A stretch of DNA of 64,000 nt, taken from contig NZ_FTNY01000003.1 in NCBI RefSeq assembly GCF_900156575.1, positions 310,001 through 374,000 on the forward strand, read 5' to 3'. The notes under the pieces are model-generated. The model was given only the letters and a program-made list of their open reading frames with translations, was not told where the DNA came from and ran no database searches. This DNA is from Chryseobacterium shigense. Its GTDB lineage: Bacteria > Bacteroidota > Bacteroidia > Flavobacteriales > Weeksellaceae. Both the position numbers and the translations under genes were made by a program. Below are positions 45,537 to 54,185 of this stretch, in pieces (the stretch's first letter is position 1; each line of letters opens with the position of its first letter).

Positions 45537-46478
45537 ATGAAAATCTCAGTAATTATTCCCGTTTACAATGCTGAAGAATTTGTTTCTCAGGCCGTAGAAT
45601 CTGCCCTGCAATTTGATGAAGTGCATGAAGTGATTCTGGTAGAAGACAAATCTCCGGACAATGCCCTTCAGGTTTGCGTACAACTTGCCGAAAGGTATGA
45701 AAAAGTACAGCTTTATCAGCATCCGGATAAAGGCAACCACGGAGCCGGACCTAGCAGAAATCTGGGGATAGAAAAATCTAGCGGAGATTTCATCGCTTTT
45801 CTGGATGCAGATGATTATTTCCTTCCCAACCGGTTTGATGCGGAAAAAGAACTTTTCAAAAAACCTGAAGTGGAGGGTGTTTACGGAGCTCTTGGCACCC
45901 ATTATTATTCTGAAAAAGCTAAAAAGCAGTATTATCCCCTATTTGAAGACAAGCTGATGACCGTTTATGAACGGCACAGTCCAAAAGATGTTTTTCTCGG
46001 ACAGATTCATATGTTAGGAAGTTTTGGCCTTTTCAGCATTGATGCTCTTACCATCCGTAAAGAATCACTAATGAAAAAAATGGACCTCTTATTCCGAACC
46101 AATTTAAGGCTTCATCAGGATACCGAATTTCTTTTTCGCCTTTCTTTCTATCTCGATCTCTATCCCGGAATTCTGGATGAGGCCGTGGCCATCAGAGGTG
46201 TACATGAAAACAACCGTATCACGATGGTAGATTCAAAAAAAATCAATCCTGCAAGTACCCGTATCCTTTTATGGAAAGAAGTTGACCGATGGGCTGATGA
46301 TGAGAAAAAAATACCTGACCATGTAAAACAGCACATCAGCAGGATGTACCGAAGCTTTCAGATCGCCAATGCCCCGCTAATGAAAAAATGGGGGATGATC
46401 CTGAAATATCTGGTGACAGATTACAAAAGCATCCGCTCAGGACTTTATAATATTAATTTCAGAGATCGTTTATTCTGA
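45537..46478 (+). CDS. Glycosyltransferase family 2, tandem paralogue 4 of 4
   Basis: A 313-residue GT2 nearly parallel to paralogue 3: KISVIIPVYNAEEFVSQAV, GAGPSRNLGIEKSSGDF, FLDADDYFLPNRFDAE, HMLGSFGLFSIDALTIRK, LRLHQDTEFLFRLSFYLDLYP and AIRGVHENNRITMV. Both end in YNINF near the C-terminus. A -7 box just upstream could give independent expression. Its 3' end overlaps the convergent SGNH-like gene by 9 bases, with no terminator between. Confidence 0.9.
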   Translation: MKISVIIPVYNAEEFVSQAVESALQFDEVHEVILVEDKSPDNALQVCVQLAERYEKVQLYQHPDKGNHGAGPSRNLGIEKSSGDFIAFLDADDYFLPNRFDAEKELFKKPEVEGVYGALGTHYYSEKAKKQYYPLFEDKLMTVYERHSPKDVFLGQIHMLGSFGLFSIDALTIRKESLMKKMDLLFRTNLRLHQDTEFLFRLSFYLDLYPGILDEAVAIRGVHENNRITMVDSKKINPASTRILLWKEVDRWADDEKKIPDHVKQHISRMYRSFQIANAPLMKKWGMILKYLVTDYKSIRSGLYNINFRDRLF

Positions 46479-47393
46479 TTTTTTCAGGCTCGTTTTAATA
46501 GAGTCTGCAATTTGTGAAGTAAGAACTTTCCCGGATTCCCTGAACATATGATTCCCGTCGGTATAGACATAATCATCGGGACGGTTGGAGAAATCATAGA
46601 ACCTAATATGCTTCTTCCTGGCCAGATCTCTCATCAATCCGTTAAATTCCGGGAATCTTTTGTTTTCGAGGGTGATGATATTTTTAGAGGTTGGTATGCG
46701 GACCAGATAAATTTTCCCTTTGGGTTGCAGATAATCGATGATATCAGTAAGCGCTTTTATCCGTTCCTGAGACAGCGTATAATTCTCCAACATAGCTCTG
46801 TAATACTCTGTTTTTTCAGCGGTTCTGGCTGCTACGGAATCTTTGTTCATGTCTATTTGCACTTCCATCCAACCGTCTTTATGAAGAAAGGTATTGGATC
46901 TTCCTACTTCTTCTCTGTCAAGGTATATTCTGAACCAGCTTTTGTCTAAATTTTTAATCAGATACTCGTAGTTGGGAGACATATTATAAAAATACATATT
47001 CTTAAACGGAGAGTTCTCTTCAGGAAAATCCTCTGATTTCTTTACAATATTGTTGAGTGATAGGTTCCATGGGTTCACGGTCAGGATAAAAATTCCATTT
47101 TTGGTATCCGGGTCCAGTTTTCTTTTTAAAGCTTTAAAATAAATCGGTCCGTAAGGTGATTGTACGATATTCAGGGAAAAATTGTCAAAAGGGACAGAGA
47201 GTTTAGTTTTCAAAACATCCGGTACAATGCCCTGAACACTTCTTGAATCTCCCAAAATAATATTCTGCGGTTTTTCAACGGCAAAATGCATATAATTATC
47301 GTCGGTGTTGCCATCCGCATAAGACCCCAGTAATAGCAACACTGCTGCTATCCCAATGATATAGAACGATATTTTAAATAAAAACTTTCTCAT
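46470..47393 (-). CDS. SGNH-like partner protein of an MBOAT acyltransferase
   Basis: A 307-residue protein with one N-terminal membrane anchor (FKISFYIIGIAAVLLLLG) and an extracytoplasmic domain. It has an SGNH block I-like ILGDSRSVQGI (about residues 46-56) and a C-terminal DGNHM that could supply the catalytic Asp/His pair, as in DltD and alginate O-acetylation partners. It lies 1 base after the MBOAT gene. I infer that the MBOAT brings an acyl group across the membrane and this protein helps to place it on the glycan. Confidence 0.78.
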   Translation of the reverse strand: MRKFLFKISFYIIGIAAVLLLLGSYADGNTDDNYMHFAVEKPQNIILGDSRSVQGIVPDVLKTKLSVPFDNFSLNIVQSPYGPIYFKALKRKLDPDTKNGIFILTVNPWNLSLNNIVKKSEDFPEENSPFKNMYFYNMSPNYEYLIKNLDKSWFRIYLDREEVGRSNTFLHKDGWMEVQIDMNKDSVAARTAEKTEYYRAMLENYTLSQERIKALTDIIDYLQPKGKIYLVRIPTSKNIITLENKRFPEFNGLMRDLARKKHIRFYDFSNRPDDYVYTDGNHMFRESGKVLTSQIADSIKTSLKKSE

Positions 47394-47394
47394 A

Positions 47395-48810
47395 TTAAAA
47401 CTGTTCGTAGATATAACTTCCGTTTGAAAACACTCCGTAATACATGATCAGGAAAATAAGAAAAACATAGAGACCTCTTCTCGCCAAAGGGTTTAATCTT
47501 TTGACATCGAGCCCATGTTCATGATCTTTATTCATCCAATCAATCAGAATCAGAATCCCAATTAATCCCAGTATTTTAATCTTAATAAACTGAGGAACAG
47601 AAAAAAGTGAAATACTGAAAATCTTTCCATACATCCCTAAAGCCGCTTTCAGATCGGGTGCAGCAAAAAGAACCAGTGCAAAACACACCATTACCATTGT
47701 CAGTACTATATTCCCCAACTCTGTAAGAGTCGGAAAGGTTCCTGCTATTTTTTTCTTTTTATTAAGCTTATCCTTCACAATCAAAGGAATATAATAAAGC
47801 CCGTGAAGCAGTCCAAACAGAACAAAAGTAAATCTGGGTCCATGCCACGCCCCGATCAGTATAAAATTAAGAATAATCGCTGCGATGAGACCTCTTTTTC
47901 CGTAATCCCTGAACTGAATCACCAAAGGTGTAAAAACATATTCCGTAAGCCATGAAGTAAGCGATATATGCCACTTTCTCCAATACTCTGCAATATTCTG
48001 CGCAAAGAGCGGAAAAGCAAAGTTTTTGGTAATCCTAAAGCCCAGAAGCCTTGCAAACCCTATTGCCATATCCGAATATCCTGAAAAATCAGCATACAGC
48101 TCAAACAGAAACAAAATGGCACCGAAGGCCACCGTACTTCCTGAATGCGCTTCATAATTTTGAAAAATACCTTGTGTAATTGGAGTAATACTATTGGCAA
48201 CAACCAGTTTTTTAAATGCTCCATAAAGAATCTGCCTTGCTGCATCAGCTCCCTCTTCTGCTGTAAAAGTCCTTTCCTTTTTTAGCTGGGGAAGCAAAAG
48301 TCCACCTTTATCAATAGGTCCGGAAGTCATACTTGGAAAGAAAGCAATATAATTGAAAAGCGCCAAAGCATCTGTTTCAGGTTTTAGTTTATTATTCTTA
48401 ATATCAAGAAAATAACTCACCATTCTGAAAGTATAAAAACTGATTCCCAGTGGTAAAATAATACTGAGAGTCAGCTTATTTTGAATATTAAAAAGGTCAG
48501 CAAATGAATCAATAAAAAAGCCAAAATATTTAAAATAAAACAGAGTTCCTATAGCAAGAACCAAACCTGTATTAAGATAAATTTTCTTGGTCTTCCCGGT
48601 GCTTTCACTGATTTTGGGTCCTAAATAATAAGTAATCATAGAACTTCCAACCAGAAGCGCCAGAAACCTCCAGTCCCAAAATCCATAAAAAATATAGCTG
48701 GAAGCCAGCAGCAAAAAATTCTGCAATTTCAGATTCTTTTGGCATACCAGCCAGTACAGTCCGAAAACAGCGGTGAAAAATAGGAAAAAAGCAATAGAGG
48801 TAAACTGCAT
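47395..48810 (-). CDS. MBOAT-family O-acyltransferase (AlgI/DltB-like), copy 1
   Basis: A 471-residue inner-membrane acyltransferase. It begins FTSIAFFLFFTAVFGLYWLV and has IILPLGISFYTFRMVSYFLDI, ADFSGYSDMAIGFARLLGF, YWRKWHISLTSWLTEYVFTPL and the catalytic His in GAWHGPRFTF, all hallmarks of the AlgI/DltB class. Family members accept acyl groups from thioester donors. Here an ACP, an FkbH-like enzyme and tailoring enzymes in the same operon suggest that the donor is a special acyl-ACP. It starts 21 bases after the SDR gene. Confidence 0.95.
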   Translation of the reverse strand: MQFTSIAFFLFFTAVFGLYWLVCQKNLKLQNFLLLASSYIFYGFWDWRFLALLVGSSMITYYLGPKISESTGKTKKIYLNTGLVLAIGTLFYFKYFGFFIDSFADLFNIQNKLTLSIILPLGISFYTFRMVSYFLDIKNNKLKPETDALALFNYIAFFPSMTSGPIDKGGLLLPQLKKERTFTAEEGADAARQILYGAFKKLVVANSITPITQGIFQNYEAHSGSTVAFGAILFLFELYADFSGYSDMAIGFARLLGFRITKNFAFPLFAQNIAEYWRKWHISLTSWLTEYVFTPLVIQFRDYGKRGLIAAIILNFILIGAWHGPRFTFVLFGLLHGLYYIPLIVKDKLNKKKKIAGTFPTLTELGNIVLTMVMVCFALVLFAAPDLKAALGMYGKIFSISLFSVPQFIKIKILGLIGILILIDWMNKDHEHGLDVKRLNPLARRGLYVFLIFLIMYYGVFSNGSYIYEQF

Positions 48811-48831
48811 TAATCTTTGTTTAAAATCTTA

Positions 48832-49545
48832 TTAATAATGGGAAGCATCCACAAAGAGATGGTTTCCGTTAAAATGTTTTCCACCCTTGATACAGAGTTC
48901 TATAATATTGGCCACATCTCCCCCTTCAAGTTTATCTTTCAGCGGATAACCGGCAACAATCATTTCCTTCATTCTGTCATCCATATCCTTATGAAAATCT
49001 GTTGGGATAAAAGATGGAGAAACAGAATTACAGGTAATCCCAAATTTCACATTTTCAACCGCCCAGCTTTTACTCATCTGAAGCAGATAGGCCTTATTGG
49101 AATTATATACCGATGTTCCCATCGCAGGGGAAACCATGGATGAAGAGAGAATATTGATAATTCTTCCCAGTTTCTTTTTTCTGAAAATCTGGATAGATTT
49201 CTGGGTGACTTGCAGAGCGGGCATCACATTGTTCTTGAAATCTTCAAGGATTTTTTCAGCATCTGTTTTATGGAAATAGGTATCTATAAAACTTCCGCTA
49301 TAATAATTATTGATCACAATATCCGGATCAAAAGTTTCAATTTCAGCCAGAAAACCGGTCATTTGTTCTCCGGAAGTAAAATCGATATGAAATGCTTTTG
49401 CATTCGGAAACTTATTTTCTATTTCTTTTGCAGAGCCTTCCGAATGGCAGTAGGTAAATAATACTTCATACCCTTTTTCCAAAAGGAAAATATTGATCTC
49501 TTTACCAATTCCGGACGAACCTCCGGTCAAAACAACTTTTTTCAC
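48832..49545 (-). CDS. Short-chain dehydrogenase/reductase in the FkbH-ACP operon
   Basis: A 237-residue SDR with TGGSSGIGKEI (cofactor site), INNYYSGSF in place of the usual NNAG region, the catalytic Ser in ILSSSMVSPAMG and YNSNK as the YxxxK pair. It resembles FabG-type ketoreductases. The start shares one base with the MaoC-like stop. In this operon it could reduce a keto group on the ACP-bound acyl chain. A sugar substrate cannot be excluded. Confidence 0.88.
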   Translation of the reverse strand: MKKVVLTGGSSGIGKEINIFLLEKGYEVLFTYCHSEGSAKEIENKFPNAKAFHIDFTSGEQMTGFLAEIETFDPDIVINNYYSGSFIDTYFHKTDAEKILEDFKNNVMPALQVTQKSIQIFRKKKLGRIINILSSSMVSPAMGTSVYNSNKAYLLQMSKSWAVENVKFGITCNSVSPSFIPTDFHKDMDDRMKEMIVAGYPLKDKLEGGDVANIIELCIKGGKHFNGNHLFVDASHY

Positions 49546-49940
49546 TAGAATTCTTTAATTTGTATTTTACCTGAAGCAACTGTTTTAAGCGCAGCATTGA
49601 TGAATTTAAAGGCAAAGGTATTCACCCGTACAGCTTCCGACTGATCTGTCAGTATCGCTTCAAAATGCAAGACATCATCCAGATACACCGGATTTTTGAA
49701 ATTGATGCTCTGTGAAAGGATCATTACATCTTCTGTAGGAAGCAATTCGCCAATAAAGTAAGAAAGGAAACCATTCAGAATATTGCCATGCATTACTTTA
49801 GACTGAAAGCCTTTATTCTTTGCAAATTCCTCATCGGTATGCAAAGCATTACGATCATCAAAAACAGAGATAAAGCCACTGTAGATCCGGTCATCAACTT
49901 TAAACTGATGGTTAAAAGTCTGGTTTTCCTGAAGGATCAT
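49545..49940 (-). CDS. MaoC-like hot-dog dehydratase/hydratase
   Basis: A 131-residue single hot-dog-fold protein. VFDDRNALHTDEEFA (residues 27-41) matches the R-specific enoyl hydratase motif, with Asp29 and His34 as the catalytic pair, and VMHGN follows near residue 49. It would add or remove water on a thioester-bound acyl chain. Its stop and start codons each overlap a neighbour by one base, so it is translationally coupled to both the ACP and the SDR. Confidence 0.88.
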   Translation of the reverse strand: MILQENQTFNHQFKVDDRIYSGFISVFDDRNALHTDEEFAKNKGFQSKVMHGNILNGFLSYFIGELLPTEDVMILSQSINFKNPVYLDDVLHFEAILTDQSEAVRVNTFAFKFINAALKTVASGKIQIKEF

Positions 49941-50176
49941 TATTTGGAGAGTATACAGTCTATCATTTCCCCTACATTATTCCAGCTTTGAATTTCCGAG
50001 GATGTAAAACGTACTTTAAAAGCTTTTTCCACAGCCACAATCAGCTGGATATGAGAAAGAGAATCCCATTCTTCTATATCTTCAGCAGTAGTTTCAAAAT
50101 TTAATACGATCGCATCGTTATCCAGTTCATCATGGAAAATTCCCGTCAGTTTTGCTAAAATTTCATCTTTGTTCAT
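49940..50176 (-). CDS. Acyl carrier protein, copy 1
   Basis: A 78-residue ACP with the phosphopantetheine site EEWDSLSHIQLI; Ser39 carries the arm. It is acidic and helical like other ACPs. It is not the housekeeping AcpP: it lies between an FkbH-like gene (22 bases upstream) and a MaoC-like gene (1-base overlap) in a polysaccharide operon. FkbH-type enzymes load discrete ACPs of this kind. Confidence 0.93.
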   Translation of the reverse strand: MNKDEILAKLTGIFHDELDNDAIVLNFETTAEDIEEWDSLSHIQLIVAVEKAFKVRFTSSEIQSWNNVGEMIDCILSK

Positions 50177-50198
50177 AATATTTTTAGGTATAATTTTA

Positions 50199-51923
50199 TT
50201 ATTTATTGTTGATATATACTGGTTTAGATTGGTAGTTATCTACATTCAGAACCCATTTTTGGTGGTCTTCAGCAAACCCAAGTCTCTGATAATGATCTTT
50301 GACCATTTGATTTTTGGCGGTTGGAAGATATTCTCCGACCACATATTTATAGCCATTCTTTTTTGCGGCTTCTACGATGGTATTCAGGGTAAAATCCTCC
50401 ATTCCCCTTTTCAGAACACGGCAGCTCATCAGCCAGGTATCAATAAAAAGTGTTTCCTGGGTTTTCTTTTCAAGAACGATCACGCAGATCAGTCCGTTAT
50501 CTCCATATTTATCTTCCAGTGTAAACGAAAAAGTGTAATGGTCTTCCGAATGAATCAGATGATCGATGTCCTGCTCGGTGTACCTTACCGTCCTCAGGTT
50601 AAACTGATTGGAGCGCTGGGTCAGCTGAGAAACTCTGGGTTTTGAAAAGCTGTCAAAAGATTTTACCTCAGAGATCATTCCCATACTTTTCAGGAAATCT
50701 TCCACATTGGTAAAACTGTCCAGATCCACTGCACGCTGTGCCTCTACCTGGTACTGTTTGGTCCTTTCGGCATCGTTCTCTGAAAAACTTGCTGTTTCAA
50801 AAAGATTCAATCCATATAGATATTCCAGATATTCAGCCGGGTCTTCCGGTAATTCGGGAACGCATACTTCAGGAAGATTTTCACGTACAATATTCCTTTC
50901 AAACGGGTTGTCATCCAAGAAAACCATAGAATCAAAACCAATATTTAACAGACTCTGAATTTTTCTGATATTATCTGCTTTATTATCCCAGTTGGCCACA
51001 AAAACCGCGATATCGTCCAGTTTAAGGACCATATCCGGATGTTTTTCAAAAGGTTCTCTGGCTTTATCTTCGTCATTTTTACTGCAGACGGCCAGAATCA
51101 CACCTCTTTTCTGAAGGGCTTTGATCCAGTATTGAAACTCTGTGAATGCTTTTCCGATTCCAAGGCTTCCGATCTGGATTTTTTCGAGTCCATCATCACC
51201 AATGATACCGCCCCAGGTCGTATTGTCAAGATCAAGGATCAGACATTTTTTAAATTTCCCCTCCAAAGAGAAAATAATGCTGGCGATGTGATGGGCAACA
51301 ATGGGCAGTGCATCCAGTGAAAGCACCATTTCGGTATTTACGTAAATGCTGGGTGAAAACATAAAGTCTCTTCCCCATTTATTCTGAACAGAATTCAAAT
51401 CTGCAATAAAGAAATTATCATTATCAATGCCAATTTGTGCGGACAACAGATAATTAAGTTTATTCAGCTGAAAAACGAAGGAAGACTCTACTTTATTGGA
51501 AAAGTTTCCAAAAATCTGATTGTTAATCGCTGGAAAATTACAATAGATCACCCTGCTTTTCGTCCGGTTTTGTATCGTCCGGTAAAGATCCTCTATAGAT
51601 GAGATCTTATTTTCGGCAAAGGCAGCTTGGGTGTCGTAAGATTTATAATATTGATTGAGTAATTTATGAGCTGATTCAAAGATAATTGTATAATCTGCAT
51701 TAAACTCATAATATTCTGAGGAAGGGTCCAGAATCTGTCTGGAAATCTGGCCAAAATCAGCCTCGAACATTTCAAATTCAAAGCCTTCATTGATGGCAGT
51801 TCCCTTCAAAGCAATATTGAGAAACTGTGTAGCGGTATCACCTAGTAATGCTACCTTGATCTTTTTCAGTTGGGAAATATCTCGTCGGAGATCTTTTTTC
51901 AGTTCCGAAAACGTTTTGTACAT
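50199..51923 (-). CDS. FkbH-like protein, HAD-IIIC phosphatase with fused acyltransferase-like C-terminus
   Basis: A 574-residue protein of the FkbH family. Residues 1-210 form an SGNH-like region (VALLGDTATQF), then a HAD domain with the nucleophile motif ILDLDNTTWGGIIGDDG (Asp231 and Asp233), and a C-terminal GNAT-like part (QLTQRSNQFNLRTVRYT, DKYGDNGLI, about 420-560). In polyketide pathways such proteins turn 1,3-bisphosphoglycerate into glyceryl-ACP. The ACP gene follows directly. The inferred role is loading a three-carbon glyceryl unit that becomes a glycan substituent. Confidence 0.92.
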   Translation of the reverse strand: MYKTFSELKKDLRRDISQLKKIKVALLGDTATQFLNIALKGTAINEGFEFEMFEADFGQISRQILDPSSEYYEFNADYTIIFESAHKLLNQYYKSYDTQAAFAENKISSIEDLYRTIQNRTKSRVIYCNFPAINNQIFGNFSNKVESSFVFQLNKLNYLLSAQIGIDNDNFFIADLNSVQNKWGRDFMFSPSIYVNTEMVLSLDALPIVAHHIASIIFSLEGKFKKCLILDLDNTTWGGIIGDDGLEKIQIGSLGIGKAFTEFQYWIKALQKRGVILAVCSKNDEDKAREPFEKHPDMVLKLDDIAVFVANWDNKADNIRKIQSLLNIGFDSMVFLDDNPFERNIVRENLPEVCVPELPEDPAEYLEYLYGLNLFETASFSENDAERTKQYQVEAQRAVDLDSFTNVEDFLKSMGMISEVKSFDSFSKPRVSQLTQRSNQFNLRTVRYTEQDIDHLIHSEDHYTFSFTLEDKYGDNGLICVIVLEKKTQETLFIDTWLMSCRVLKRGMEDFTLNTIVEAAKKNGYKYVVGEYLPTAKNQMVKDHYQRLGFAEDHQKWVLNVDNYQSKPVYINNK

Positions 51924-51939
51924 AAATTTTTTTATTTTA

Positions 51940-52062
51940 TTAAAACCTTAATGTACCGTCCATCAATGGAGTCTGCTTACTGGTGTCTTTTTCGCTGACC
52001 TTTGAAAGTTCTGCATCTATGCTGTAATGGTATGCAGTTGCTGTATTGAGAACGTTTTTCAT
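51940..52062 (-). CDS. Small ORF of 40 residues at the head of the FkbH operon
   Basis: Read directly from the minus strand: an ATG at 52062, 40 codons (starting MKNVLNTATAYHYSIDAEL and ending MDGTLRF) and a TAA at 51940-51942. It is preceded by AAAGGAAAAAAC, an unusually good ribosome-binding stretch, and by a TATTTTTG box 27 bases upstream. The FkbH-like gene begins 16 bases after its stop. The peptide is polar, with no signal, membrane segment or cysteine. I do not recognise it. It could be a real small protein or a leader peptide for the operon. Confidence 0.6.
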   Translation of the reverse strand: MKNVLNTATAYHYSIDAELSKVSEKDTSKQTPLMDGTLRF

Positions 52063-52088
52063 TGTTTTTTCCTTTGTGTTTATGGGTA

Positions 52089-52096
52089 CAAAAATA
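52089..52096 (-). promoter_or_regulatory. -7 promoter element for the small ORF and FkbH operon
   Basis: The minus strand reads TATTTTTG (TAnnTTTG), giving a predicted start about 20 bases before the small ORF's ATG. No clear -33 TTG is visible. The site lies immediately after the stop codon of the OafA-type gene. Confidence 0.55.
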
Positions 52097-52102
52097 AAGA
52101 TT

Positions 52103-53131
52103 TTATCTGATATTTAGTTTTTTAAGATAATCTCTGAGTGGTTTTTCAACAAATTGGTAAAACAGGATGGAAGTAAGGATCAGGAAAACCAGATAAATCC
52201 AGAATATACTGTTGATATCAAGTTGGTACTTTTGCCACTTCAAAAATTCTCTCAGGATATAAAGAATGGGAATATGGGTAATATATACTGCATAACTCGC
52301 CTCACCCAGATATTCCAAAGGCTTTAATGAAAAAAGTTTTGTTACCACACCATTATTACGGGAAATTAAAATAATAAGCGGAATAAAAAGCAATGCCATC
52401 AGCCCGTTGTGATAAAAAAGGGGAATGAAAATCAGGGCAAGCATAATCGCTGTAAAGACCAGTACTACGGGAATATCATAATTTTTCTGTTTAAAATTAT
52501 TTACAAAAAATAATCCGGCAAGATTTCCCACGAGAAATTCGCTCACATGCATCAGCGGAAAATAATATAAAAACTCATGACTTTCTGTATGGGGTCCTTT
52601 GTAAGATGGTGACGCTTCGTAAAGATGGGAAAATACTTGTGTAATGCCCCATAGAACAATAGCTGCCACCCAGATGCTTTTATTTTTTTTAGAATAAAAA
52701 TAATTATAAAGCAGTGGAAACATCATGTAAAATAAAAATTCTACAGAAATAGACCATCCCGGAAAATTTAAGATCATTGCCTTGCCGGGAATCCAGCTCT
52801 GTAAGCCCAAAAGATACAGAAACATCTTATCTATACTGAAGTTCGAAAATCTTGTCACAAGGTAGAGCAGCAGCCCCACAACATAGAGCGGATAGATCCT
52901 TGCCAATCTGTTTTTATAATAGTCGAAATAGGCGATCTTTTCTTTTTTATGATAAGCCACAATCATAATAAAGCCTGAAAGGATGAAGAAATAACTCACT
53001 CCTACATTGGCTTTTAAAAATATGCTTGATATATAATCTGTCTTATAGACAAACATATCTTTATTAAAATGAGAAATAACGATGGCTATCGCTGCAAGAA
53101 ATCGGGTAAAGGTAATCTGACTTATCTTCAT
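52103..53131 (-). CDS. OafA-type membrane acyltransferase (acyltransferase 3 family), copy 2
   Basis: A 342-residue multi-pass protein. It begins QITFTRFLAAIAIVISHFN with the family's active-site His (about residue 21), then FFILSGFIMIVAY, YYKNRLARIYPLYVVGLL and PGWSISVEFLFYMMFPLLY. It is a second glycan O-acyltransferase, separate in sequence from the one at 38496. It lies between an MBOAT/SGNH pair and the FkbH operon on the same strand. Confidence 0.92.
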   Translation of the reverse strand: MKISQITFTRFLAAIAIVISHFNKDMFVYKTDYISSIFLKANVGVSYFFILSGFIMIVAYHKKEKIAYFDYYKNRLARIYPLYVVGLLLYLVTRFSNFSIDKMFLYLLGLQSWIPGKAMILNFPGWSISVEFLFYMMFPLLYNYFYSKKNKSIWVAAIVLWGITQVFSHLYEASPSYKGPHTESHEFLYYFPLMHVSEFLVGNLAGLFFVNNFKQKNYDIPVVLVFTAIMLALIFIPLFYHNGLMALLFIPLIILISRNNGVVTKLFSLKPLEYLGEASYAVYITHIPILYILREFLKWQKYQLDINSIFWIYLVFLILTSILFYQFVEKPLRDYLKKLNIR

Positions 53132-53210
53132 TCATGAAAACTGTTCAAACAGCATTTATTTCATTGTGACTAAAGCAATCAAGGAGTTGTAAATCTCCTG
53201 ATATGCACTT

Positions 53211-54185
53211 TTACTTCTCTGCATCCTTCTCCAAAACATTTCTTAGAAAAGGAACTAACTTATTTGAAAGAATTTTAGACCCTTTTTCATTCAAATGTCC
53301 ATAATCCCATCGGTTTTCATAAAGATAAAATTCAGGATATTCATCCGGATCTACAAGACTGATGACAGGAACACTGAATTTATCTTGATATACCTCAAGT
53401 TTTTTTGCATCTGGTTCTGCCGGTCCCGGAATAAACATGACAAGCTGAATATTTCTTTTTTTACATTTTCCGGCGATTTCATTTATTTTTTCAACCAAAG
53501 CCTTGTTTAAAGGATGCTTTTCATGGTCTGCATGATATCCGGCAAGCCTATCTTTAATGGCCCTTTTTAACTGATTCTCTTTAGTTCTTGGAACGACACT
53601 GTATTCCAGTGGCGAAAAACCCTGATCTTCATAAACAAAACGATTGTAATTGGTCTGAACAGCCTTTTCATCACTATACTTATTAAAATGAAAAACATTG
53701 AGTACCCATGAAGCCCAAGCCAAAACAATCTGTTTATCATTGCCATTAGCCCGTTGAAACTGACTTGCAAAAATTGTATTTTCATAGTTAAAAGCACCAA
53801 AGCTTCTTTCTGTTTTCAGGTTGAGCTTGGTAATATTTATTTTATCCTGAAGTTCAAGAACGATATATTTCGGTTTAAAAGATGGATTTTCAAGTATATA
53901 GGCCAGCGTTTGGAAATTTTCTAAATTGAAACTGGCATTTGCCCCCAGATTATATGATTTTAAACCTTTAATATTGGTATCAAGCAATTTACAGTCAATT
54001 TGATTATTGATTTTCGAGCTTCCAATGAAATAAAGATTGTATTCAGGATGCTTTTTTAAATATTCCAATTTGGCATTTAAAAAGGGATAAGAATAGTTAC
54101 TGTTGGGACTTAAGGCAAGCTTTATCAGGCCAATGATAAACATTATGGCTATAAATAAAGATAATATGGAAAGAAATCTTTTCAT
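53211..54185 (-). CDS. SGNH-like partner protein of an MBOAT acyltransferase, copy 2
   Basis: A 324-residue protein with an N-terminal membrane anchor (FLSILSLFIAIMFIIGLIKLA) and a periplasmic SGNH-like domain. IGSSKINNQI (about residue 54) corresponds to block I, NLGANAS to the Gly/Asn blocks, and WDYGHLNEKGSKIL near residue 300 to the DxxH block. This pattern is DltD-like. It begins on the base after the MBOAT stop codon. The protein is distant in sequence from the SGNH-like protein at 46470. Confidence 0.8.
   Translation of the reverse strand: MKRFLSILSLFIAIMFIIGLIKLALSPNSNYSYPFLNAKLEYLKKHPEYNLYFIGSSKINNQIDCKLLDTNIKGLKSYNLGANASFNLENFQTLAYILENPSFKPKYIVLELQDKINITKLNLKTERSFGAFNYENTIFASQFQRANGNDKQIVLAWASWVLNVFHFNKYSDEKAVQTNYNRFVYEDQGFSPLEYSVVPRTKENQLKRAIKDRLAGYHADHEKHPLNKALVEKINEIAGKCKKRNIQLVMFIPGPAEPDAKKLEVYQDKFSVPVISLVDPDEYPEFYLYENRWDYGHLNEKGSKILSNKLVPFLRNVLEKDAEK

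Noticed and set aside
45546..45902. Antisense open frame of 118 codons under the fourth tandem GT2 gene
   Set aside because: It is a mirror of conserved GT2 codons; a similar shadow appears under the related genes.
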